Shown: in pieces, positions 1-11,749 of the stretch
Position numbering within the stretch: the first letter of the stretch is position 1
Layout of the letters: each line of letters begins with the position of its first letter
Origin: Sarcocystis neurona
Taxonomy: Eukaryota; Apicomplexa; Conoidasida; Eucoccidiorida; Sarcocystidae
Length of the DNA stretch: 64,000 nucleotides
Direction of reading: 5' to 3'
NCBI GenBank assembly: GCA_000727475.1
Contig: KL647326.1
Coordinates: forward strand, 434,001-498,000
Made by a program: the position numbers and the translations under genes
The notes under the pieces: model-generated
What the model was told of the DNA's origin: nothing
The model's database searches: none
Seen by the model: the letters and a program-made list of their open reading frames with translations, nothing else

Positions 1-2720
1 CCTTCTTCTCAAACTGCTCTTCAAAGTTACACGTGGAGGAGAGACACAACGCTGCACGGCCGTCTCCATACGCGTAGTCTGCAGATGCAGGTGCGTTGGC
101 GCGCAGCCACTTCCACAGAGAGAGGTATGCAAGACACACGCAGAAGACGGAGACGAACGCGCACTTTTGGCGCACAGAAAGAGACACATATACATCTCTA
201 AGTAGAGAGACGCAGATATTACGGATATATAGACACACACACGCATAGAGGGACACATACATAAAGTATCTGTGCGTATACAAACAGCCATATATGTGTG
301 TGTGTGTATATGCAGACGTAGAGGACCGATACACACACACACGCACACAGACGCAGACGTATAGTCACGAAGTATTCTCTGTAGCGTAGATACAGAAGTA
401 CCTGTATGTATATATATAGGGAGAGACGGGCGTGGATATTATTGTGTACACACAGTCGTAGACACAAAAGACATGTGTATAAAAGTAGACACGCATATAG
501 ACGTGAGTATGTATGAAGACGTAGATACTATATACACACACATGTAGACACATTGATATTATATATGACGTAATATATAAGGATATACTGTGGGGCAGAT
601 TCATACAAGTAGACACGCACACAACCTAGACAAACACACACCCCGATTCACACACACACACACATACACATAGACACATCTACATCTACGTACTTCTACG
701 TGCATTTACAAACATACACCTATATAAATACACATACGTATAAATCTTCCTACCGCTAGCTAAGTAGGTCATCTCTAGCTACCTATCTATACTTACATAC
801 ATATATATATACGTATACATATGGACATTATATATGTATGTCTACTTACACTGTCTATCTATTCATTTATATATACACATACGTACGTATGAATCTCCCC
901 ACCCCTAGCTATGTATCTACCTATTTATATACATATATATACATACACACACACATATGCGCATGGAAATATATATATATATGTAGTATATGTCTACGTA
1001 TACGTGGAGCGATACATACATATAGATGGATAGATATATGCATACATATGTATATATACGGATGGATGAGTAATGTCAGTCCGTAGATATATATAGAGAG
1101 CTAGACACTGCACGGGAGGAGAACGAGTATAAATTGACGCGCGACCACGGAAGTCCCGTCTACTTCTCTGCAGGGGTGTCTGTGTCTATTAAAACGGAGA
1201 TATATGAGTAGAATAGAAAAATGCGGGCCCCACAAACGGAAGAAGCAGCGGCATGAGCAGCCACGTGCAACCAACTCGGAGACAGACTTGCAAATCGCGT
1301 GCAGCTCTCGAGTGCCACGCGTCCCCGAGCGTAGTCGTCTTCTACGCACATGCGTACGACCTACTACTGCTGCGTCCATAGAAAGATACACGAATATATA
1401 TTCTTCACAAAACTGTCTTCATACGCACACATAAATATATAAATATACACGTTCCCATCTTGCCCTACGCATACATGCATACCACCTACTGCATGCATAC
1501 AACCTCCTGCAGACACAGAACCCCCAGCACGACAACACATACATCCACATATATATGTGCATATTCTCGATGAACGTATAGACACGTATTAAATACACAT
1601 ATATAGAGAGAGAGTACACAGGCCCATGAACTCCTACGCAGACACGCACACAACCTACTGCGAGCACGCGCAGCCTCCTACGTGCGCATATATATATGTC
1701 TTCTAAGAACTCCCTTCACACACACATATATATATATATGAATACATCGAGACACACATATATATATGTTAATGCTGCCACAACTTACGTATGTATTTAT
1801 AAGAGTATCTGTATATAGAGAGACGCGACACGTGCAGTTACGTCCATATATATTCTTCTCTCTCGCAGGGGTTACGTAGACTTCTCTGTGTGCACGAAGA
1901 TGCGTATAAAAAGCAGCACGATTGAAGAAGCTACACAAGAGAGCATCACACCATGGCAGCTGTTCTTCGCCTCTGTTGATACACAGGCCTAGGACATGCC
2001 ATACGTAGTAGAAGACACGTGGCTGTGCCGGGATGTGTATAGAAGTACTATCTATTTGTAGGGGGACGCGTATGTATTACACGTGGATATACCATATATA
2101 TGTAGGGGTGTGCGTAGATTTGCATACATATGCGTGTATATACTACGTACATAGGCATACATATGTATATACGGGGGAGCATGTGTATACTACGTACATA
2201 GGCATACATATGTATATACGGGGGAGCATGTGTATACTACGTACATAGGCATACATATGTATATACGGGGGAGCATGTGTATACTACGTACATAGGCATA
2301 CATATGTATATACGGGGAGCATGTGTATTGTAGGGGTGTGTATACTGCGCATACACACCCCTACACCCCTGATGTGTATGTAAGTACTCTATATGTGTAG
2401 GGGGACGCATATATATGACACGTGGATATACCATATATATGTAGGGGTGTGCGTATAGATTTGCATACATATACGTGTGTATACTACATACATAGGCATG
2501 CGTATGTATATACGGAGGAGTATATGTATTGCAGGGGTGTGTATACTGCTAATATATATGTATATATATATGCAGGGAGATGTACGTGAATTATACGTGT
2601 CTGCACTACATATACACGTAGGGCGACTCACAAATATGTAGATGTATACACGTCCTCCACGTACCAAAGTAAGTGACCTCGCGTACTTCGGTGTTTACGT
2701 ACACCCCACCACGCCTTAAC
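1..2720. repeat. AT/CA-rich microsatellite block, no gene seen
   Basis: Bases here are dominated by short TATA, CATA and CACA runs on both strands. The open frames translate to Tyr/Ile/His/Cys-rich strings typical of microsatellite read-through. A less repetitive patch at about 1100-1400 has open frames on both strands but no recognisable motif. No gene can be supported. Confidence 0.8.
2141..2327. repeat. 47-base tandem repeat, four copies
   Basis: A 47-base unit beginning TACTACGTACATAGGC starts at 2141, 2188, 2235 and 2282. The copies are nearly identical; the last lacks one G. Diverged relatives of the same unit continue to about 2540. Confidence 0.9.
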
Positions 2721-3049
2721 GGACATGCAAAAATAAGAGGTCTGGCAACCTGCCTATACAAAAAAAGACAACGCATCCTGAGGCTGCCCTATACGCGCTG
2801 TCTACAGCAACATACGTACACAAAAATATCTACATACATATATATATGTGTATTTGTATACTTACGCGTCTACACATATACACGTATACTTATATTTATA
2901 CGTATAGATGTGTGTATATGTGTATCCTACATGCATATATTATATAGAGGCAAGGGAAGGAAGGAGCCACGTGAGTACACATGACCGGCAGCTGCGCTCT
3001 TGTGCTGCCACCGTCGAACATTTTCTGGTCACGTAACTTCTGCCATGCA

Positions 3050-3270
3050 ACCTGCTGCTGCTGCTTTCCACCCTGCTGTTTCTGCTGCCGCGCCGCACGC
3101 TGTTGCTGCTGCAGGGCCGCCTGCTGTTGCTGCTGCTGCTCCCCCTCTTGCTGTTGGTGCTGCTGCGTCCCCTGCTGTTGCTGCTGCTGCTCCCCCTCTT
3201 GCTGTTGGTGCTGCTGCGTCCCCTGCTGTTGCTGCTTCCACTTTTGCTGTTGCTGCTGCAGTGCCGCCTG
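3050..3270. repeat. CTG-type trinucleotide tract
   Basis: The plus strand is mainly CTG with interruptions, including a near-exact duplication of about 60 bases around 3130-3230. It gives polyGln frames on minus and Leu/Cys/Ala frames on plus. It lies 3' of the last Yip1 exon I can place, so it may be intron or 3' flank. Confidence 0.7.
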
Positions 3271-3564
3271 CTGTTGCTGTGCACCCTGGCGTTGCTGCTC
3301 CTTCACCGTCGCTCCTCCACCGCCTCACGCTGCTCTCCTTCCTGCTGCTGCTGCTGCTTGTCTTCATCTCACTGAAAAACGCACACGTGGTTGCTGCACC
3401 CCCCCCTTTCTCTTTCTTCCTTCTGCTGCAGCAACTGCTTCTCCCTTGCTGTTTTATCTCTCTTCCGCTACTTCTCCTGTGTTTTCTCCTGCTGCTACAC
3501 CTGTTCTTTTCCTACTGCGGCATGTGCTGCTGCTGCATCTGCTGCGTCTGCCGCTGCGTCTTAC

Positions 3565-3741
3565 TGCTTCGAAGAAGCGTGAAGCGGTCGCTGTACACCA
3601 GAGAACGGCAACGAGGGAGACAAGAATCCCGGCGAAGGAATTTTTAAGCGAAGAGCAGCAGAGAGAAAGAAATGCGACAAAGACGACCGGCAGTAATCCA
3701 TATCCGAGAATGCTCACGGTGCTGTACAGGTCAATACCCTC
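3565..3741 (-). CDS. YIP1: Yip1 exon 5, third and fourth membrane segments
   Basis: The acceptor CAGCAG precedes 3741 and the donor GTAAGA follows 3565. Fifty-nine codons contain SILGYGLLPVVFVAF and SFAGILVSLVAVLW, then TASRFFEA where the family has SASKIF. The strong donor shows that at least one more exon follows, to the left. Confidence 0.92.
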
Positions 3742-6700
3742 CTGCTGCAACAGCAGCACCACCGGCAGCCACAGCACAAGAGCAGCGCGATGCAGAGAGG
3801 GAAAGAAGAAGACGGGGAAGGAGAAAAAAAGCAGCAGCAGATGCATCAGCAGCAGGTGATGCAGCAGCAGCAGATGGAGCAGCAACACTTGCAGCAGCAG
3901 CAAGAGCCGCAGCAGCAGCTAGAGACAAGTTTATTGCTGCGGCTTGAGACGAAGCAGCTAGAGCAGTACGGCCGGCGCGAATGCGGCAGCAGAAATGCCA
4001 GCCGCAGCGACAATTGCCCGGCACGCCGAGAGAGAAAGAACAGCAGCGGGAGTGGAGTCACCAGCATGCAACACCGGCAAGGGTATCAACACTGCAGCAG
4101 TGGCACCACAACGCAGTAGTGACAGCAGTGGCATTCCTGGTAGCAGCAGAGTCTGCAGCAACAGAACCTGCAGCAGCAGCACCAGCAGCCACAGCCGCAG
4201 CAGCAGAATCAGCGGCAACAGCAGCAGCAGCATGAGCAGCCACAGCAGCACCATCGGCAGTCCCAACAGCACCAGAAGCAGCGGCAACAGCAGGAGCATG
4301 AGTCGCCCCAGCAGCAGCAGGTGGAGCCCTGGCAGCAGCAGAAGCAGCCTCAGCAAAGCAGAGTCGGCAACAGCACTGGCCAGCTAGAAGGCGAGGGAAA
4401 AAGAAGATTACGCATGCAACGAGTACCCGGCTCATCAAATTTAACAAGACGTAAGTAGCAAAACTCCCGATAATAGAAAGAGCGTAGATATGCCCGAACG
4501 ATGCCTTTCCAGCCTGCATGCAACAGCAGCATACAGACAAAGACACAGCCGCATAGAAACTCACGTGCTGCTGCTGCTGCACCTGCAACGCCTCCCCTGC
4601 AGTCTTCCTGTGCTGCCGCCGGCACTCGTCCTCCTGTCTGTCCTGCCAAACACAGGTGCTGCTGCACATTTTGTCACTGCAGTCTTCCTCCAGCGTCGCT
4701 GTTGCTGCAGCAGCCGCTGCTGCTGCCGCCACTGCTGCTACTCCTGCTCTCGCTATTGCTGCTGTCGCTACTGCTGCTGCCGGTACTGCTGCTGCCGGTA
4801 CTGCTGCTGTCGCTACTGCTGCTGCCGCTGCTGCTGTTGTTGCTGCTGCTGCTTACGGTAAGGAGGAGGAACGCAATGAGAAGAGCAATAGCCATCGGGC
4901 CGCACATGTCGCAGCGAATTAATCGATCGTGCTCGAGCCTACGAACAGGACCAGCCGCAGCAGCAGCAACAGCAACAGTAGCTCCAGCAGCAGCAGTACT
5001 CGCAGCAGAATAAGTCGCAGCAGCAGGGGTAGAGGAATGGCAGCGTGTCCCGCATCGGCAGCTGCAACAGCAGCAGTTGCAAGAAATGAGGACAGCTGCA
5101 GCCTCATCGCGTCATGGAGCCGGACAGCAGCATCGGCTGCAGTCCCCCCATGGCAGAATACCGACAGGAACGTTGTTCGTCGTCGCAGCAGCGAAGCAGC
5201 AGCAACAGCAGCGGCAGACGGGAAGCGCCAGCCGCCGAGACAGTACGGGTAGCAAGAGCTACAGCAGAAAGAGCATCTGCAGGACCCGGTAGGTGCCGCA
5301 GCACGTGCAGCAGCAGGAGATGCACAGCAGCAGCAGCAGATGCTGCGAGCCCCCGGCAGGACAGGCAGCAGCAGGAGACGCGCAACAGCAGCATGTAAAA
5401 AGAAGAGAGGGATTTACTTGTAAAAGAACAAAACTGATTTCAGCCGCTGCAGAATTTCCTCCGGGCAAATTCCTAGCTCTGCACGCAGGGCAACCACAGC
5501 AGGACCACCAGCCGCAGCAATAGCCGTCGCCTCAGTATCTCCCCAATGGCAACAGCACAGCCGTGGCGCCCCCAGCAGCGACGCAACACAAAAGCATCCC
5601 GTCCGCAGGAGCAGCAGCAACAGGAGCGGGAGGAGCTACTGAGAAAAACAGCACACGGCACTTCACCGCAGCAGCGTGTCACCACAGTCACGGCCGTTTT
5701 CTTCTTCCTCCTACCCTTCCTTCTCAAGAGCAGCAGCAGAGCTCCTGCAGTGTCGAAGAAGCAGCAGCACCTCAGCCTACGCTGCGTGGACACAGCAGCA
5801 GCAATCTGATGACGGGCAAATGTACACAGCGACACAAATATATACACCTGTTTGCAGACACACACATATGTATCCCCCCAGGTGTACACATATACACATG
5901 TAAATATATGTATGTATATATATGTTTATCCAATCGTGTGCGTGCACACAGGTCTACACATACATGTAATAGATATGTATGTATATACATGTATGTATGC
6001 GTCCGCCTCAGAACACACATGTGTCTACACAGCAAACGCATACACGCATGTAAAAATAAATATATATATATATATATATCCATATATATGCACCCCGTGT
6101 GCATGCACACAGGTCTACAAATACATATTATATATGTGCGTCCGCCTCAGCACACACATGCGCCTCCTGCAGGTATGCGGGCGCAGAAATACATCAGTTC
6201 ACGTGTGTAATAGGGCATTTAAGTGTCTCTGTATGTACAGGCAAAAATACGTTCGCATGGCACGGGCAGATACACACCTGTTAGTCCACACAAACACGCA
6301 TGCGCCGGTGCACATTTCTCTGTGTATAAAGGTATGCGCAGGACCACATTTGCCTATGCTTCGATGCCAACAGGAAAACAGACGCGTGCATGCAAGCCTC
6401 GGTACACATGTGTCCAGACAGACGAAAGAGACCCCGGAGTGTACGTACACCGCGGAGCACAAGGTCTGCTCCACAGCGAGAGAGATATATACGTGCAGAA
6501 CGAAGGACGAGAGAGATCGGCCGGGGGTACGTACACCACGAGCACGATATCTGCGGCCGAGACGTGTGGATACGGAAGCGACCGACGGGGTGTACGTACA
6601 CCGCGGAGCCCACCGTCTGCTCCACAGCGAGAGAGAGACTGACACGTGTACGTACGAAAGCAACCAACGGGGTGTACGTACACCGCGGAGCCCACCGTCT

Positions 6701-8177
6701 GCTCCACAGCGAGAGAGAGACTGACACGTGTACGTACGAAAGCAACCAACGGGGTGTACGTACACCGCGGAGCCCACCGTCTGCTCCACAGCGAGAGAGA
6801 GATCGACACGTGGACGTACGAAAGCGACCAACGGGGTGTACGTACACCGCGGAGCACAGCGTCTGCCACACAGCGAGAGAGATCGGCACAAATGAGGGCG
6901 TTCCGCATATTCGATCTCCACACACGTACGCACTTGACACTACATTTTCTCTCTCTACCAGCTTATCTATCTATATTATATGTGCCTATACGTTCGCATG
7001 CGTGCCTACATGCTTGCATGCATGCATACTATATATATGTGCACAGGTATCTGTACACGTGTACACCTCTACAAGGAATGCTGTGTGTCATACGAGTATG
7101 TATGTATACTTACGAGTGACCGCGGTATATATAGAGAGATAGGGGGATCTACAGAGACGTCCACGTGGATGGAGACAAATGTACGGTAAGAAGTTTAGCG
7201 CAGACGTATAAGAATACAACAGCAGACGCAGAACTGAAGAAGATGAAGAGACAGCCCTACAGTGACAGTTCTGCATAGAGCCCATATATAAAGCCGTGCG
7301 CATTTCGAGGAGGCCTACACATACACACACACACACACACTCATATATATACACACTCATATACATATACACACACGTCTACGCCTATATATTATATGTC
7401 TATATACAGAGGGCGAACCACCCAGAAAGACAAAGTAGGAGGGGCCCACACAAGAAACGAAAGTGCAGCAAAAAGCGGACAAAGGGAGACACAAAGGAAG
7501 GAATACAGAGATATACAGAAGGACACACAGCCACCGACACATACACACACACACACACAGACACAGAGACCCACGGCCCCTCCTGAGGCCGCCCCTCCTG
7601 AGGCCGCCCCTCCTGAGGCAGCACATATACGTCTATATATAATCTGCGCCAGTAGATGGGTACAAGTAGTCAGTTCACTTAGCAGGATATGTGGATGTAG
7701 CATGCATGCAGAGCTGCAGACGTACATACGTATAGTAGTGAAGCAGCACGTACCTTCGAGGAGCGGCGGCTCCTCACCGATATTTTCGTCGCTCTTCTTG
7801 TCAGGAGGAGACGCTGCTGCTGCTGAGCTGCTGCCGGGGCGACCGTCATGCTGCTGCTGGTCAGGCGCTGCTGCTCCTGCGGTTTTGAAAAACAGCCGCT
7901 GGAGGAACCAGCCCCCTCCCCCGCGGTTGCTGCTGCCTGCGCCTGCTCCTGAGCCTTGGCTGCTGCTGTTGCTGCTCAGCTCCCCTGTCAAGACGGGACT
8001 CCCCAGCGGTCCGCCTGGCCCTTGCTGCTGCAGCTGCACCAGGCCCGTGGCTTCTCTTCCCTCAGCAGCAGCGCCAGGCACGAGCAGGTGCCGCTGATAC
8101 GCGCTGCCGCTGCTGCCGTACAATTGCTGCTGCGGCTGCTCGCTGCTGCTGCTGCTGCGGCTTGCCTGCGCACGCAT
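3565..8177 (-). CDS. YIP1: Yip1/YIPF5-family Golgi membrane protein (5 exons, 3' partial)
   Basis: Yip1-family proteins are multi-pass membrane proteins of the ER-Golgi system that bind Rab GTPases and act in COPII vesicle formation and Golgi structure. Joined exons 8177-7754, 5478-5418, 4938-4857, 4513-4427 and 3741-3565 give 277 codons with every phase agreeing. The cytosolic N-terminus is Gln/Ser/Gly-rich and ends in the family motif EEPPLLEELGI, which spans the first intron. The domain then shows CDMCGPMAIALL (family: DLAGP), AGKASFGHIYALS and SILGYGLLP, with four hydrophobic segments. Human YIPF5 is about 257 residues. The last helix (family pattern AYP...Y..F) was not found, so the 3' end is open and may lie left of the window. 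The start ATG at 8177 is provisional: the frame stays open upstream past a possible 3' splice site, and a Gln/Ala-rich exon at 9365-10114 could join in phase. Confidence 0.93.
3742..4340. repeat. CAG tract in Yip1 intron 4 (CUG in the transcript)
   Basis: The plus strand is CAG/GCA-rich throughout, so the minus-strand transcript carries CUG repeats up to the 3' splice site at 3741. Long frames in both strands here are read-through of the repeat. Confidence 0.85.
4427..4513 (-). CDS. YIP1: Yip1 exon 4, second membrane segment
   Basis: The acceptor TTGCATGCAG precedes 4513 and the donor GTACTC follows 4427. Twenty-nine codons read AGKASFGHIYALSIIG and on to LLNLMSR, close to the YIPF5 AGK..FG..Y..S and LLNLMS motifs. 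Phase 0 at both ends. Confidence 0.93.
4560..4856. repeat. CTG tract directly after the Yip1 exon 3 donor
   Basis: The plus strand is CTG, so the transcript carries CAG repeats beginning within about 10 bases of the donor at 4856. At 4730-4850 it becomes a tandem series of CTGCTGCCGGTA-like units. Polarity is opposite to the CUG found at most acceptors. Confidence 0.85.
4857..4938 (-). CDS. YIP1: Yip1 exon 3, first membrane segment
   Basis: The acceptor TTCGTAG precedes 4938 and the donor GTAAGC follows 4857. Twenty-seven whole codons include CDMCGP, the counterpart of the family DLAGP motif, followed by the hydrophobic run AIALLIAFLLLT. Confidence 0.92.
4940..5417. repeat. CAG-rich intron 2 of the Yip1 gene
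   Basis: The plus strand has scattered CAG and GCAGCA runs, giving CUG in the transcript. A frame containing HLPGPADALS was considered as the missing DLAGP exon and dropped in favour of 4857-4938. Confidence 0.7.
5418..5478 (-). CDS. YIP1: Yip1 exon 2
   Basis: The acceptor CGTGCAG precedes 5478 and the donor GTAAAT follows 5418. The 61 bases encode ELGICPEEILQRLKSVLFFY, with the first Glu codon split across intron 1. It matches the amphipathic segment after the PPLLEEL motif in YIPF5 relatives. Phases are 1 in and 2 out. Confidence 0.9.
5830..6250. repeat. TATA/CATA microsatellite inside Yip1 intron 1
   Basis: Dense TATACATA, ACACACA and TATATATA runs make up this part of the 2.3-kb first intron. 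A short unit (ACACAGGTCTACA-like) repeats near 5948 and 6107. No exon signal was seen. Confidence 0.75.
6431..6890. repeat. 82-base tandem repeat carrying the GTGTACGTACACC palindrome
   Basis: The string TGTACGTACACCGCGGAG recurs at 6591, 6673, 6755 and 6837, an exact 82-base period. Two diverged copies lie upstream near 6439 and 6527. Each unit holds the palindrome followed by CTGCTCCACAGCGAGAGA. Long frames on both strands cross the array because the copies keep it open. It lies inside Yip1 intron 1. Confidence 0.92.
7000..7400. repeat. Microsatellite stretch in Yip1 intron 1
   Basis: TATATA, ACACAC and TGCATGCATGC runs dominate, with a perfect CA run near 7320-7340. Nothing coding is supported. 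Confidence 0.75.
7575..7622. repeat. 15-base tandem repeat, three copies
   Basis: The unit CCTCCTGAGGCCGCC occurs three times in a row between the CA microsatellite and Yip1 exon 1. CCTCAGG-type symmetry makes each unit a small inverted repeat. Confidence 0.85.
7754..8177 (-). CDS. YIP1: Yip1 exon 1 (start provisional)
   Basis: This exon encodes the Ser/Gln/Gly-rich N-terminal region and ends in ENIGEEPPLLE plus one base. The donor is GAAG followed by GTACGT at 7753. The chosen ATG is the first one in frame. An acceptor-like TATTTAG upstream, at about 8260, would start an in-phase extension. Confidence 0.88.
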
Positions 8178-8289
8178 TGGCACCCGCACTCGTTCGCACA
8201 CGTTGCTGGCAACCCGTCTGTTGCTCCTCCTCCTCCTTCTCGTGCTGCTGCTTCTCCTCTAAATAGTTTTCCTCTACTTCAAAACCCCA

Positions 8290-9244
8290 GTAATGTCATA
8301 CACATATATATATATATATACACACACGAAAGTATACACCTGTTATGGATGTGTACCTCTATACACGTGGCCATATATATATGTATATGTATATATGTGT
8401 GTACGCCTTTCCCTCTACACACATATATATCCACATGCAGACGCACATATATTTACGGCTTTCTCTCTCTATACGTAGATTCGTTGTGCACATACACACA
8501 CATATACACCACAAACGTATACGAAGATGTACGGGGTCGTACGTACGCACGTATGTATATGTATATATACACTCATATATATGCGAGTGTATACGTAAGT
8601 AGTACATACATATACCTGCAATATATATATAATATAAAGGCAGAGAGAGATGTACAGAGGGGTGCAGCAGCGACAGCAACAGAAAGTGACCGCACTCCCT
8701 TTCTCCCCTGCGGCCAACCCCCACCTATATACGCACTCTTCACACATGTACACCCGCATGGACTATATACACGCATATATAGAAACTAAGTAGACACGTA
8801 CACTTCTACATATATATTTATATATGTGGATGTGGGTATACACACATGTAGGAGTATATACATATATGTGTATAGCGACATTACGAGCAGGGGCACGCGC
8901 AAAAGAAGAGACGCATACTCGTCAACAAGACACCCAACCGACATCACATAACCACGAATATATATATATTTATATTCATCCACATATATCTATCTATCTA
9001 GCTATTCTTCTATATGTAGACAGTGAGGGGGGGTAAGACACATGGAGGGACAGAGAGACGGGTATACACATATGTACATCTATATATCCACATATACGTG
9101 TATCTATCCATCTACATATGTACTGGAGTAGAATACAAAAAGAAAGAGAGACAGCTGTATATATCCGATATTTACATATATATATATATATGCATATCCA
9201 CAGATATATACATATATATATATATATGTTTATATGTGTATATG

Positions 9245-9280
<36 letters not shown>

Positions 9281-9300
9281 CAGATGACCGCAGCAGATTC
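8290..9300. repeat. TATA/CATA microsatellite block
   Basis: Continuous TATATA, CACATATA and GTATAC runs with no coding signal. It separates Yip1 exon 1 from the Gln/Ala-rich open frame at 9365-10114. Confidence 0.8.
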
Positions 9301-9364
9301 TACATTCGTGTGAGCTGCTGCTGCTGTATGGTTACTGCTAGAGAAGATACAAGCAGCTCCCTAC

Positions 9365-10114
9365 CTCTGCAAAGGCTGAAGCCGCGTAGAAACTCAGGCC
9401 GCCACCGCCCGCTGATGGCTGCTGCTGCAGCCACGGCTGCTGGAGCTCCCGCACACCCGCCGAGGCAACAGCAGCACCTCTGCCTCCTCCTCCTTCCGCT
9501 CCTCCTCGTCCCCCACGCACCGCAGAGAACGCCTGCTGCTGCTGCGGTGGCTGCGCCTGTTGTGACAGATGCGGCTGCTGCGGCTGCTGCGACTGCTGTG
9601 GCTGGTGTGCCAGGAGCTGCTGCTGCTGTGTCAGTTGCTGCTGCTGCTGTTGCTGCTGCGTCAGCTGTTGCTGCTGCGTCAGCTGTTGCTGCTGCTGTGG
9701 ATAACGACTGGCTTCAATAAACGGCGTGCTGCGTGTGGACTGCAACGTGCGCCGGAGTGTGGGGTGCTGCGGAACAGCAGCAGCAGCGGCGTAGGTCGGG
9801 GCAGCAGCAGCAGCAGGAGCCGCAGCAGCAACAGGATGCGGAGAAACCGCAGCAGTAGCGGCTGGTGGAACAGCAGCAGGGGCAGCAGCACTAGCGTACA
9901 AAGCTGCAGGAGCAGCAGCACGCGAAGATGAGAAAGAGGCAAGCCCTTCGCGTCCTCCTCCTGCACCGGCTGCAGCAGCTACTGCTGGAGACGGAAAATA
10001 AGTCTCGCTGCCGTTGCGGCTGCTTCTGACGTGGTTACTACTGCCGGAGGGAGCCGCTCCTGTTGCATCACCAGCAGCAGGACCCCACCCCTCGCCAACT
10101 GGCGGGAGCCTCAT
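9365..10114 (-). CDS. Candidate Gln/Ala-rich exon, gene unknown
   Basis: An open minus frame runs from an ATG at 10114 to a possible donor GAG/GTAGGG at 9365-9364; without splicing it stops at 9338. The protein is Ala/Pro-rich, then has blocks of Gln broken by Leu-Thr (QQQLTQQQQLTQQQ), then Gly/Arg. Such low-complexity exons are common in Eimeria genes, but the same composition arises from repeat read-through. It ends in phase 0 and could join the in-phase extension of Yip1 exon 1. No conserved domain is visible, so assignment is open. Confidence 0.35.
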
Positions 10115-10119
10115 GACTG

Positions 10120-10360
10120 CGATGCTGCTGCTGTTGTCTCTGATGTTGTTGCTTCTGCTGCTGCTTGCCCTCTCACTAGGGGCCCTGCTCCTGCTGCGGC
10201 TGCTTCTCCTACCGCTGCTGCCGCTCTTGTCCTGCTCCTGCTTCTGCTGTTGCCGCTGATGCGGCTGCTCCTGTTTCTGTTGCTGCCGTTGATGCTGCTG
10301 CTCCTGCTTTCGCTGCTGCCCGAATTGCTGCCTGTTCGGCTGTTGCTGCTGACAGGTGGT
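10120..10360. repeat. CTG trinucleotide tract
   Basis: The plus strand is CTG-rich with interruptions. It gives hydrophobic Leu/Cys frames on plus that have no other support. Confidence 0.7.
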
Positions 10361-10399
10361 GACTATGAAGAAGCAGAGCCTCGTACCGTCAGTGTCTCA

Positions 10400-11330
10400 A
10401 GGGGCAGCGGACATTGAGGCAGCGGCGGCACAGAGATACGGACGTGGAGCACAACAGCGGCAGAGAGATATGCACCGGAGAAACCAGGTACAGCAGACGT
10501 GATAGCAGCAGCAGCACCTGGTACGCCCGACAGCAGCAGCAGGGGACAGGAAAAGGAAACTCTGCTGCAGCAGCACGACAGAAGAAGCAGCGGCAGCAAC
10601 CGTAGACAGTAAGAGTGACGCGTAGCACCAGTAACTAGAACTGCAGCAGCAGCAGTTCATGCAGCAGCAGCAACAACAGCAGCTCTACATACCTTGCAGC
10701 AGCTCTGAGCTACTCGCAGCAGCAAGCCGTTGCGCAGCTGCTGCAGCAGCAACGGTACGGTCCTACTGCTGCTACTACGGCAGCAGCAATACAAACAAGC
10801 AGCAAACGGAGACGAAAGAGAAGAAGCGAGAAGAGGAAACAGAGAGGAGTACGCAGCTGCTGTACCAGCTGATATGAAGTGACGCAACGGAAACAGACCA
10901 CCGCGAGGCGCGCACGAATTGCTACTACGGCAGCAATAGCAGCAGCGGAGCTTGACGGCCAGACAATGCGCTGCGGTGTGCCCTCTGCAGACGATGAGGC
11001 ACATGCTGCAGCAGGCGAGGCTGCTACGGTGTAAGTACACCCGAAGAGGCTGCTTTGCTGCCAACGTTCTCCTTTGGCGACAGCTATATTGTATCAAAAA
11101 AAGAGAATCAAGAGGACCACTCCTGCATGTGTCAGGGGCAGCGGCGGATGGTACTAGTGCCGCAATATATATGCGCAAGGACAGCTCACAGAACAGCAGC
11201 AACGACTGACTGCAGCAGCAGCGGCAGCAGCGCTGCAAGCAGGAGTCGACTAAGCAGCAGCAGTACTAGTAGCACCAAATGCAGCAGCAACACGTGGAAG
11301 CAGCAGAAAATCCTCGACTCAAGACGCTAC
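10400..11330. repeat. CAG-rich stretch, no gene seen
   Basis: The plus strand carries scattered CAG/GCAGCA tracts (10500-10800, 11200-11300) between non-repetitive segments. Open frames are short and without motifs. By analogy with the solved genes, plus-strand CAG here would suit intron or flank of a minus-strand gene. Confidence 0.5.
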
Positions 11331-11334
11331 TACG

Positions 11335-11650
11335 TTCACAAGAGCTCCTCCAGCTCCTACCACTATTACTTCTTATCATGCGGCTACTGCTGCTGCTACT
11401 GCCGCTGCTGCTCACGCTGCTACTGCTCGCGCTGCTGCTGCCGGTTCTGCTGCTGTTGCTGTTACTCACGGTCGTACTACTGCTGCTGTCGCTGCTGTGT
11501 ACAGGGTCCCGCTGCTCCTCCGCTGCTCCGCGGTGCTGCTGCTGCTGGTCCTCCTGCGGGTGACGCAGGTGCTGGAGTGCTCCCGTGCCGCCGCTGCCCA
11601 CCGATTGTGCTTCAGACCTTTTTGGTAGACAGCTGCAACTGCAAGGCTGC
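11335..11650 (-). CDS. Candidate Ser/Gln-rich exon, gene unknown
   Basis: The minus frame reads through KRSEAQSVGSGGTGALQH, a QEDQQQQH block and a long Ser-rich tract. An acceptor-like GCAGTTGCAG lies at its 5' end near 11650 and a GTAGTA donor near 11335. Plus-strand polarity is CTG, as in the confirmed exons. No domain is recognisable. Confidence 0.3.
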
Positions 11651-11749
11651 AGCGGCACAGCAGCACTTGAGAGTTCCTTGTGCTGCACGTACTATAAGCT
11701 TCATTTTTCCCTTTCTTCCCGGCTACTCACCTTATATATAGCTAGGCTA

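Noticed and set aside
3103..3375. Long Leu-, Cys-, Ala- and Gln-only open frames (here and at 10.1, 12.3, 17.4, 42.6, 61.7 kb)
   Set aside because: They are the frames of CAG/CTG repeats. They lack starts, splice chains or any non-repetitive segment.
6199..6933. Arg/Thr-rich proteins with internal repeats
   Set aside because: These frames translate the 82-base tandem array on both strands. The array lies in a Yip1 intron.
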